Shown here in pieces: positions 56,518 through 64,000 of a stretch of 64,000 nucleotides of DNA. The stretch is taken from contig NZ_BLPG01000001.1 of NCBI RefSeq assembly GCF_011764445.1, positions 3,968,001-4,032,000 on the forward strand, in the 5' to 3' direction. Positions within the stretch are counted from its first letter, which is position 1, and every line of letters begins with the position of its first letter. The translations under genes were made by a program, and so were the position numbers. The notes under the pieces were generated by a model. The model made no database searches, was not told the DNA's origin, and was given only the letters and a program-made list of their open reading frames with translations. The DNA comes from Phytohabitans rumicis (GTDB taxonomy: Bacteria; Actinomycetota; Actinomycetes; Mycobacteriales; Micromonosporaceae).

Positions 56518-57548
56518 GGCTTTGCCTTTTTGGCGTAGGCGGCGGCGGCTTCGCGTACCCAGGCTCCGTCCGCGTGTGCGCGGCGGCGATGGGCCATGCG
56601 CTGCCGGTTGCCGGGCCCATCACCCTTGATCACCCGCATCAGCTCTTCGTAGTCGGGCTGGGTGTAGTCGTGCGCGCCGCGCTCCTCGTTCCACCGCAGG
56701 TCCGGGTCGGGCAGCGCGAGGCCGAGCACGCCGGCCTGCTGCACGCACATGTCCACGAAGCGCTGCCGCAGGTCGTCGTTGGAGAAGCGCTTGATCTTCC
56801 ACGCCATGGACTGCTCGGAGTGGGTCGAGTCGGTGTCCGGCGGGCCGAACATGGCCAGCGACGGAAACCACCAACGGTCGATCGCGTCCTGCGCCATCGC
56901 CCGCTGCCCCTGCGTGCCGTGGGCCAGCGTGTGCAGGATCTCGAAGCCCTGCCGCTGGTGGAACGACTCCTCCTTGCAGATGCGGATCATGGCTCGCGCG
57001 TACGGCCCGTACGAGCAGCGGCACAGCGGGACCTGGTTGACGATCGCGGCGCCGTCGACGAGCCAGCCGATGGCGCCCACGTCGGCCCAGGTGAGGGTGG
57101 GGTAGTTGAAGATCGAGCTGTACTTCTGGCGGCCCTCCAGCAGGAGGTTGACCAGTTCGTCGCGGCTCACGCCGAGGGTCTCGGCCGCCGCGTACAGGTA
57201 GAGCCCGTGGCCGGCCTCGTCCTGGACCTTGGCGAGCAGGATCGCCTTGCGCTTGAGCGAGGGCGCCCGGCTGATCCAGTTGCCCTCCGGTTGCATGCCG
57301 ATGATCTCGGAGTGGGCGTGCTGGGCAATCTGCCTGATCAGCGTCTTGCGGTATGAATCCGGCATCCAGTCACGCGGCTCCACCTTCTGGTCCGCGTCGA
57401 TCACCGCATCGAAGTACGCCTGCGATTGCTCTGCGCCACCCAGCTCTGCCTGCTCCCGCCCGCCCACCTGACGGTCGGCGGCGGCGCGCAGTGCAACCTC
57501 AGCCGCCTCAACCTCGCCGAGGAGGCCCGGGATGTCGTTTCCGTACAC
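56514..57548 (-). CDS. paaA: phenylacetyl-CoA epoxidase catalytic subunit PaaA
   Basis: The diiron oxygenase subunit that makes ring-1,2-epoxyphenylacetyl-CoA. Helical ferritin-like fold with [46 protein letters not shown] (ExxH) and [12 protein letters not shown] (ExxH). I chose the GTG at 57548 (344 residues), which has a GGGAG overlapping the start; the open frame runs further upstream to 57791 but the extra part does not look like PaaA. Homologues from related actinobacteria share the [16 protein letters not shown] lead. Confidence 0.92.
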   Translation of the reverse strand: MYGNDIPGLLGEVEAAEVALRAAADRQVGGREQAELGGAEQSQAYFDAVIDADQKVEPRDWMPDSYRKTLIRQIAQHAHSEIIGMQPEGNWISRAPSLKRKAILLAKVQDEAGHGLYLYAAAETLGVSRDELVNLLLEGRQKYSSIFNYPTLTWADVGAIGWLVDGAAIVNQVPLCRCSYGPYARAMIRICKEESFHQRQGFEILHTLAHGTQGQRAMAQDAIDRWWFPSLAMFGPPDTDSTHSEQSMAWKIKRFSNDDLRQRFVDMCVQQAGVLGLALPDPDLRWNEERGAHDYTQPDYEELMRVIKGDGPGNRQRMAHRRRAHADGAWVREAAAAYAKKAKP

Positions 57549-57556
57549 CTCCCAAG

Positions 57557-57595
57557 TGTTACAGCTCGCCGGCCCAGATGCCAGACGGTGTAACA
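57557..57595. promoter_or_regulatory. candidate operator of the paa operon
   Basis: TGTTACA (57557-57563) and TGTAACA (57589-57595) are perfect inverted half-sites, 32 bp centre to centre (three helical turns), located 9-47 bp upstream of the paaA start. This spacing could suit a dimer of dimers such as a TetR-type PaaR. No regulator gene is nearby. Confidence 0.4.
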
Positions 57596-57837
57596 GATAT
57601 GTACCTTTAGTGAGGATCGAACTACGCTTAGTGTTGAGTCGTCTCCACAAAGGAGAATGACGACCATCACAATCAATCCGGAATACCGGATCTGTTGCTA
57701 CATAACGGTTTATTTCATCCTGACTTTGAGGAACTTGAAAGCCGCGCGGCGTGGCGCCCCGAGATTTGCCCCGTAGACTCCACACGGTCAACCCCCGGTG
57801 CCATCCCCTCGGCCCTGAACCTGGAGCTCACCCCTCC

Positions 57838-58767
57838 ATGCGTCTTCGCGTCGCAGTGATCATCACTGCTATCGCGGTCGTACTCGGCGGAGCTTTGCTC
57901 GCGCCGACGGCGTACTCGCGATTGAATGACAACGACCACGACGCGCCCGCCGCCAGCGGCGCCGGTGCGGGTGGCGCGGCGCCCGTGACCACGGTGCCGG
58001 CCACACCGTCCGCATCTCCTACACCTTCGGCGGCGCCCGACTCATCCGCGCTCGCCGCCGGGCCCGTAAAGATGAGCGTGGACGGCTTCTCGGCCTGGGC
58101 GCTACTCGACCGGAGCACCGGCAAGATCACGGGCTCGGCGAACCTCACGGCGACCAACTCGACCGAGTCGATGATCAAGATTTGGCTGGTCTCGGACTAC
58201 CTCCGCCGCACCGCGCAGCCCTCGGCCGCCCGGTTGGCGCAGGCCAGCACCGCGATCCGGGACAGCGACGACAACGCGGCGCAGGCGCTGTACGAGGCGG
58301 GCGGCGGCGACGCGGTCGTCCAGCGAATGATCTCGACGTGCGGGCTGACCGACACGTCGATCGCCCGCCCCGGCTGGTGGAGCTACACCCAGATGTCCGC
58401 CCGCGACGCCGTACGGCTGGGCGACTGCGTCAAGAACGGCACCGCGGCCGGGCCGAAGTGGACCGCGTGGGTGCTGAAGGAGATGTCCCAGGTGCGCGGC
58501 ACCACCGCCGCCGAGGACCAGCACGAAACGTCCGGCGGCGGCCGGTGGGGCATCATCGACGGCCTCCCCGACGCGGTCGTCAAGCAGGGGGTCGGCATCA
58601 AGAACGGCTGGACGGCGATCGGGGCCGACAACAACTGGCACGTGAACTGCCTGGCCGTGGCCGACGACTGGGTGCTCGCGGTGATGATGCGCTATCCCAT
58701 CGACCTCGGTCTCAACTACGGCGCCAACGTCTGCAAGAGCGTTACCCAACAGCTGGTCCGGAGGTAG
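57838..58767 (+). CDS. secreted serine hydrolase, beta-lactamase/DD-peptidase fold (copy 1)
   Basis: A 309-residue protein. An N-terminal hydrophobic signal or anchor (VAVIITAIAVVLGGALLA) is followed by a Pro/Ala/Ser-rich linker and a class A beta-lactamase-like domain. The active-site motifs are SMIK (SxxK, S111-K114) and RDSDDN (SDN), and KNGW stands for KTG. No clear Glu166 (ExxLN) motif is visible, so beta-lactam hydrolysis is doubtful. Three or four Cys (STCGLTD, GDCVKN, NCLAVAD, NVCKSV) are conserved with the tandem copy. First of two tandem paralogues. Confidence 0.82.
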   Translation: MRLRVAVIITAIAVVLGGALLAPTAYSRLNDNDHDAPAASGAGAGGAAPVTTVPATPSASPTPSAAPDSSALAAGPVKMSVDGFSAWALLDRSTGKITGSANLTATNSTESMIKIWLVSDYLRRTAQPSAARLAQASTAIRDSDDNAAQALYEAGGGDAVVQRMISTCGLTDTSIARPGWWSYTQMSARDAVRLGDCVKNGTAAGPKWTAWVLKEMSQVRGTTAAEDQHETSGGGRWGIIDGLPDAVVKQGVGIKNGWTAIGADNNWHVNCLAVADDWVLAVMMRYPIDLGLNYGANVCKSVTQQLVRR

Positions 58768-58774
58768 GCGTCTG

Positions 58775-59677
58775 ATGGGTCGAAAGCGCCGTAGTAGTAC
58801 GCGTGGACTCTGGTGGTTGCTCGGCGGTACGGCGTTCCTCGGCCTGGTGCTCGCCGGCCTCGGCCTGCGTACCCTGCCGGGCTCGCCGCTGGCCGCGACC
58901 GCCGCCGGCTCGCTGTGGGAGGCCACTACGGGACCGTCGGCCTCCGCCAAGGCATCGCCGACGCCCTCGCCCAGCCCGTCCCTGGAGCCGCTCCTGGTCG
59001 AGCCGGGGAAGGTCACCGTCAAGGCCGCCGGCTTCTGGAACTGGGCCATGCTCGACCAGCGCACCGGCAAGATCTACGGCTCGTCCAACATGGCGTCGAC
59101 CAGCACCACCGCCTCGCTGATCAAGGCGTGGATCGGGGCGGACTACCTGCGACGAGCGGCCGAGAACGGGCAGAAGCCCAGCGCCGCCCGCATGCAGCAG
59201 CTCCGCATCATGATCCGGGACAGCGACAACGCCGCCGCGTCCTCGCTGTGGCAGGTGGTCGGCGGCGCCGCCTCGGTCAACCGCCTCATCAAGATCTGCA
59301 AGCTGACCGACAGCAAGGCGAGCAGCAACTGGAGCAACACCCGGCTGTCCGCCCGCGACACCGCCCGGATGGGCGCCTGCATCGCCGACGGCCGCGCCGC
59401 CGGCAAGCAGTGGACGAACTACCTGCTCAACGAGATGCAGGAGGTACGCGGCGTCGGCGACTTCGGCGTCCGCAAGGCGTTCCCGACGAAGGTGGCACAG
59501 ACCATCGCGATCAAGAACGGCTGGGTGACCCGCAGCGCCACCAACGAGTGGAACGTCAACTGCCTCGCGATCGGCGACGGCTGGACGATCGGCGTGATGA
59601 CCCGGTACCCGGCCAACCTCGGCTACACGTACGGCGCCAACATCTGCAAGAGCGTGGGCCAGCAGCTCAAGGTTTAG
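58775..59677 (+). CDS. secreted serine hydrolase, beta-lactamase/DD-peptidase fold (copy 2)
   Basis: A 300-residue paralogue of the gene 7 bp upstream. N-terminal anchor helix (LWWLLGGTAFLGLVLAGLGL), Ser/Pro linker, then a catalytic domain with SLIK (S114-K117), RDSDN and KNGW. The endings YGANICKSVGQQL and YGANVCKSVTQQL are nearly the same, a sign of recent tandem duplication. As in copy 1, ExxLN is not seen. Likely acts on peptidoglycan or an ester in the wall; substrate unknown. Confidence 0.82.
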   Translation: MGRKRRSSTRGLWWLLGGTAFLGLVLAGLGLRTLPGSPLAATAAGSLWEATTGPSASAKASPTPSPSPSLEPLLVEPGKVTVKAAGFWNWAMLDQRTGKIYGSSNMASTSTTASLIKAWIGADYLRRAAENGQKPSAARMQQLRIMIRDSDNAAASSLWQVVGGAASVNRLIKICKLTDSKASSNWSNTRLSARDTARMGACIADGRAAGKQWTNYLLNEMQEVRGVGDFGVRKAFPTKVAQTIAIKNGWVTRSATNEWNVNCLAIGDGWTIGVMTRYPANLGYTYGANICKSVGQQLKV

Positions 59678-59689
59678 CTCTCGCTCGCC

Positions 59690-60601
<912 letters not shown>

Positions 60602-62101
60602 CTACGGCCTCCGGTTGACCCTCCAACGCCGCTTCAGCTCAGCGACCACTGCGAGGACCTCGTCGTCGGGGACGGCGGCACCGAGTTGCGCAACGAACTT
60701 CTGTGCCCCCAAAGCAAGTTCCTGCTCGTCCACCCGTTCGGCCAAGGCGAGCAGGTCAATACGCTTTAGAAGCTTCTTGGTGATAGGCCTCTTCGCGTCC
60801 CAAAATGCGAGGGACTGGAAGAAGCCTTCGGCCTCGTCAGTGGCGAGGAGGGCTGCGACGATACCGGCCTCGGCCGGGTCATGGAAAGGCAGCAGATAAC
60901 AGGTATCGTCGAAAAATACGGGCTTTCCGGCCACCGGGCCCACTGCCCGGAAGCTCGCCGACTTATGCAGACCCGAGACGGCTATCTTGTACGGTGCAAA
61001 TGAATAATCACCGATACCGAAGATGCAGAACCGAGGGCGATTCCGGTAAATCGAAGACTTGCGACCGTCCAGAACGTCGGCATTCTTACTGAGATATCCC
61101 CAGAGCCTCGGAGCGTCTCGCTCCAGAAGTCGTGTGTCTTCACCGAGGGCACGCTGCGGCACGATCACCCGCCTACGCGGGTCAAGTTTTGACCGAAAAA
61201 CATCGGTGCCCTTCAAGAGGGGATAAACGTAGTCGTCTTCGACGTCGACAATACGATCGCTCGGCAGCTCCATGACGCTCGCAGCATCATGCTTCATCCC
61301 CTGGCGCCATTCGACCGGGCATTCACCATCCAAATAGCGAGCCCGCTCATATGCATCAAGATCGGCCACAAGACGCCCGTCGACCATGCCGAACCTTCGT
61401 GCGGGATCGACCGATTCTAGCGTGTCGTACAGGTCGCACACTTGATCGGCACCGCCCTGGCCTTCCGCGCCCACCTCAATAGTGAGCAGGCACGCGTCGA
61501 CGGCAGCGGCAAACCACTTCTTCGCGTCGATGAGCCGTAGCGAGGCGGAGGAGATAGGCAGCCCAATACGCCACGAGTGTTCCAACACGTTGCGAGCGAC
61601 CTGAGTCTTGCATAGTAGGCTAATCACTGGGCGGTGCGAGCGAAGTTCAGAGATAAGCTTCAGCCAAATAAACTCAGCGATATCGAAGTTTGACGCACCA
61701 GTCAATGCGTCCATCCCGGCCAGGTTCTTGATGTTGACACGTTCTGGGCGGTTGTTGGAGTCAAGCCGCGTAAGCTGGGCATTGGTCACCCATGGCGGAT
61801 TCCCGACGACGAGCATCGGACCTTCAATGCGCCACGACAAATCTGTTCCAGCATTCATCGAAAAGAGGTCAGACTCGATAATGTCAGCGGACGTGCGTCG
61901 TGCTTCACCGACATACCCGCTCTGTATTTCAATGCCTATAAGATGCGCTTCCTCAATTTCGCTTGCCAACTCATGGAGAAAGTTTCCGACCCCACACGTA
62001 GGTTCGAGGATCCGCTTCCAACTCCGCTTCGGAAGTGACCGGAGTACCCGCTGAGCCAGTTCGCGCGGCGTCTGAAAATCGCCAAACTCATTATTTGGCA
62101 C
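60602..62101 (-). CDS. N6-adenine-type DNA methyltransferase of a type II RM system
   Basis: A 499-residue enzyme. Motif I is EPTCGVGNFL (about residues 33-42) and motif IV is NPPW (101-104), the order of gamma-class adenine methyltransferases (motif I first). The C-terminal half (from ERARYLDGECPVEWRQGM) resembles target-recognition regions. I used the GTG at 62101: GGAGG lies six bases upstream and the start overlaps the endonuclease stop by 11 bp. An ATG at 62131 is weaker. It has more A/T and more AAT, ATA, GAT codons than its neighbours, so it was probably acquired. Recognition site unknown. Confidence 0.8.
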   Translation of the reverse strand: MPNNEFGDFQTPRELAQRVLRSLPKRSWKRILEPTCGVGNFLHELASEIEEAHLIGIEIQSGYVGEARRTSADIIESDLFSMNAGTDLSWRIEGPMLVVGNPPWVTNAQLTRLDSNNRPERVNIKNLAGMDALTGASNFDIAEFIWLKLISELRSHRPVISLLCKTQVARNVLEHSWRIGLPISSASLRLIDAKKWFAAAVDACLLTIEVGAEGQGGADQVCDLYDTLESVDPARRFGMVDGRLVADLDAYERARYLDGECPVEWRQGMKHDAASVMELPSDRIVDVEDDYVYPLLKGTDVFRSKLDPRRRVIVPQRALGEDTRLLERDAPRLWGYLSKNADVLDGRKSSIYRNRPRFCIFGIGDYSFAPYKIAVSGLHKSASFRAVGPVAGKPVFFDDTCYLLPFHDPAEAGIVAALLATDEAEGFFQSLAFWDAKRPITKKLLKRIDLLALAERVDEQELALGAQKFVAQLGAAVPDDEVLAVVAELKRRWRVNRRP

Positions 62102-62771
62102 GCAGATCCTCCACTCCGGGCTGACCACCAAATTGCGCAGCCTTTATCGCGTGTCCGTATTGAAGCCGCCACTGCAAGGCGTTCGAGATAGTAATGTACC
62201 CCAGCTCGGGTGGATCTTGCGAGATCCTGATGGCCAAACTCCGTCGACTCTCGGGGTCCAGGGGAATATTGCGATCCTCCAGGTAGGCGTCGATATCGTC
62301 GACGACACCCTCTAGATCGAATAGCGCATTGTCGATCATATTCCGAATGCCACGCGTCAGCTGATAGTCCGCCGTACGTTCACGCTCGATAAAGATCACG
62401 TTGCGTATGTCTAGCCGAGCGGTCGCCGTCGAGGGCGAGTCGACCTTGTCGTACACCATTACTAACAGGTGATAGCCCAGCCCGTACACCTTCTGCACCG
62501 CATCCCGAAACGGGCAACTCGACTGCGGTTTGCTATACGACGTAACCTTTAGGTCCACGTCAAGATCTGGAAAATCGATCCCTTTTGCGGCATTGCCAGG
62601 GATGTGGAGGAAATTGTTTGTGATGTAGGTGTTGAACCCGGCCTCAACGTATGTTCCTACCGCCTTTCCGTCGGTGACTCCGTATAGCTCTGGTATCTCT
62701 CGCTTACTCAAGTCGTCCGCATAGGCGACCGCCGCGACCTTGAGAGCTTGAAGGTTGAGGGGTTCCTGCAT
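62091..62771 (-). CDS. type II restriction endonuclease
   Basis: A 226-residue protein, upstream of and overlapping the methyltransferase. A PD-(D/E)xK-type core is visible: E43 in GTYVEAGFNTYI, then GIDFPDLDVDLKVTS with D66 and DLK (D73-x-K75). SCPFRDAVQKVYGLGYHLLVMVYDK follows, a strand-helix pattern of this fold. ATG at 62771 with GGAGG nine bases upstream. Lower GC than the flanks, like its partner. It should cut DNA at the site that the partner methylates. Confidence 0.75.
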   Translation of the reverse strand: MQEPLNLQALKVAAVAYADDLSKREIPELYGVTDGKAVGTYVEAGFNTYITNNFLHIPGNAAKGIDFPDLDVDLKVTSYSKPQSSCPFRDAVQKVYGLGYHLLVMVYDKVDSPSTATARLDIRNVIFIERERTADYQLTRGIRNMIDNALFDLEGVVDDIDAYLEDRNIPLDPESRRSLAIRISQDPPELGYITISNALQWRLQYGHAIKAAQFGGQPGVEDLRAK

Positions 62772-62998
62772 GTAAGCATCCCTCCCAGGACCGGCCAGCT
62801 AATGGTGGTCATACCCGGCGATCACCGTGGTGATGTTATCCCGCAGGCAGGCGATGATGTTGCACCGTCGCCCAGTAAATCGGTCGCGGGCGGGTACGAC
62901 CGCGGGTAGCGTAGAACGCTCTCTCGGGCACAGCCGGCACCGCGTCGTACGGAGCGCCGGGCGGCCCATCCGACAACCACATGCGGAAGGTCCGCCGG
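62772..62998. other. gap between the endonuclease and helR
   Basis: No supported gene. A palindrome ATCACC-GT-GGTGAT lies at 62821-62834. I do not see the 19-bp rifamycin-associated element GGGGCTTGCGGCAAGCCCC known upstream of some helR genes. Confidence 0.5.
62821..62834. promoter_or_regulatory. 14-bp palindrome between the RM genes and helR
   Basis: ATCACC (62821-62826), a GT spacer, and GGTGAT (62829-62834). It lies 50 bp upstream of the endonuclease start and about 165 bp upstream of helR, so it is a possible operator of the RM operon. Confidence 0.35.
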
Positions 62999-64000
62999 AT
63001 GACCCTGCCTGCCCACGATCTCGAGACCGAACGCGCCCACCTCACCGCCTCCCGCACCGCGCTGCGGCGGATGCGGGAGCGCGCCGAGGCACTCTTCTCG
63101 ACCGGCGAGAACGTCGCCGGCGACGCGTACGCCGCCGAGACCCTCGGCCGTACGCTGTCCCGCCGGGTCGCCGAGCTGGCCGACGACCCCAACACCCCGC
63201 TCTTCTTCGGCCGTCTCCGGTTCGCCGACAGCGACCACCACATCGGGCGGCGGCACGTCGTCGACGCGGTGGGCGAGCCGATGGTGCTGGACTGGCGGGC
63301 GCCGATCTCGACCGCGTTCTACCGGGCGAGCGCGCGGGACCGGCGCGGGGTCAACACGCGGCGCCGGTTCGGGTTCTCCGGCGGCGTGCTGACCAGCTTC
63401 GAGGACGAGCACCTGGACCGCGGCGAGGAGTTGGGGACCGCGTCGCGGATCCTCACCGCCGAGATCGAGCGTCCCCGGGTGGGACCGATGCGCGACATCG
63501 TCGCCACCATCCAGCCCGAGCAGGACGAGCTGGTCCGGGCCGAGCTAGGCGACTCGATCTGCGTCCAGGGCGCCCCCGGCACCGGCAAGACGGCGGTCGG
63601 CCTGCACCGCGCGGCGTACCTCCTCTATGTGCACCGCGAACGCCTACGCCGCTCCGGCGTGCTCATCATCGGGCCCAACCGCGCGTTCCTGTCGTACATC
63701 TCGGCGGTGCTGCCCGCCCTCGGCGAGGTCGAAGTGGCCCAGACCACGGTGGACGAGCTGATCGCCGCTGTGGCCGTACGCGGCACCGACGCCCCGGAGG
63801 TCGCCGCCCTCAAGCACGACGGCCGGATGGCGACCGTGCTGCACCGGGCGCTGTGGGGCAATGTCCGCAAGCCGGACGCCCCGATCGTCGTGTCCGACGG
63901 GTCGTACCGGTGGCGGATCGCCGAGGAGCCGCTGCGCCGGGTGGTCGACGAGGCGCGCCGGGAGGGTCTGCCGTACGGCACCGGGCGGGAGCGGGTCCGG
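62999..64000 (+). CDS. helR: HelR-like RNA polymerase recycling ATPase (5' part only)
   Basis: 334 codons are in the window and the frame is open at the right edge. It is a UvrD/HelD-like superfamily 1 ATPase. The N-terminal coiled coil (HDLETERAHLTASRTALRRMRERAE), the segment PLFFGRLRF and VDWRAPIS-like (VLDWRAPISTAFYRA), and Walker A GAPGTGKTAVGLHRAAYLLY (about residue 190) fit the actinobacterial HelD/HelR group, which frees stalled RNA polymerase; Streptomyces HelR also displaces rifamycins. The ATG at 62999 has GAAGG eight bases upstream; an in-frame ATG at 62981 lacks one. Confidence 0.8.
   Translation, partial: MTLPAHDLETERAHLTASRTALRRMRERAEALFSTGENVAGDAYAAETLGRTLSRRVAELADDPNTPLFFGRLRFADSDHHIGRRHVVDAVGEPMVLDWRAPISTAFYRASARDRRGVNTRRRFGFSGGVLTSFEDEHLDRGEELGTASRILTAEIERPRVGPMRDIVATIQPEQDELVRAELGDSICVQGAPGTGKTAVGLHRAAYLLYVHRERLRRSGVLIIGPNRAFLSYISAVLPALGEVEVAQTTVDELIAAVAVRGTDAPEVAALKHDGRMATVLHRALWGNVRKPDAPIVVSDGSYRWRIAEEPLRRVVDEARREGLPYGTGRERVR

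Overview
The window is GC-rich throughout and reads as a chromosome segment from a filamentous actinobacterium, most likely family Micromonosporaceae. The evidence is the mix of genes: a Tad pilus locus with a DUF4244 pilin, an F420-type luciferase-like oxidoreductase, WXG100/EccB type VII secretion genes, a 14-gene NDH-1 operon with a menaquinone prenyl synthase beside it, futalosine-pathway genes, an LPXTG-type surface protein and a HelR-type RNA polymerase ATPase. I found no rRNA, tRNA or CRISPR array. The family call is an inference from gene content.

Layout. 1-9.9 kb: the end of a DEAD/DEAH helicase, a minus-strand tad/cpa pilus locus (cpaE, cpaF, tadB, tadC, DUF4244 pilin, TadE, Rv3654c-like), an Lrp regulator, an F420-type oxidoreductase and deaminase, a HAD-IB phosphatase and a degenerate Fic-like protein. 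10-18.4 kb: acetyl-CoA synthetase, a secreted M6 metalloprotease, a lipoprotein, a C45-like Ntn hydrolase, NhaA and an epoxide-hydrolase-like protein. Several of these genes occur in a similar neighbourhood in Mycobacterium (Rv3649 to Rv3670). 18.4-23.3 kb: a compact type VII secretion cassette (eccB, two WXG100 genes, a repeat-rich double-SseB protein, a small protein). 23.3-29.4 kb: holin-like protein, GNAT, RarD, sigma/anti-sigma pair, PhoX behind a good PHO box, and an IclR regulator. 29.6-47.5 kb: polyprenyl diphosphate synthase, nuoN to nuoA, and a geranylgeranyl-reductase-family flavoprotein. 47.7-53.9 kb: a 57-residue protein, MenG/UbiE, an LPLTG surface protein, MqnC, a GT-C glycosyltransferase and an aldo/keto reductase. 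53.9-57.5 kb: the paaABCDE phenylacetyl-CoA epoxidase operon. 57.8-60.5 kb: two tandem secreted beta-lactamase-fold proteins and MqnA. 60.6-62.8 kb: a lower-GC type II restriction-modification pair. 63-64 kb: the start of helR.

How the genes work together. nuoA-N, the prenyl synthase, MqnA, MqnC, MenG and the MenJ-like reductase together describe menaquinone-linked respiration, with menaquinone made by the futalosine route. acs and paaABCDE feed acetyl-CoA. The sigma/anti-sigma pair is divergent from PHO-box-controlled phoX.

Two overall points. First, seven otherwise well-conserved genes (cpaF, the M6 protease, the C45 protein, nhaA, nuoE, menG, paaD) need ten single-base insertions, all of G or C, to be read through. 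Every break goes in the same direction, which looks like sequencing error more than decay. Second, the gaps at gene 3' ends carry several families of long palindromic repeats: one with three copies, one with two, a MITE-like element with 20-bp inverted ends, and a further large hairpin. Some of these supply stop codons or C-terminal residues to the adjacent genes.
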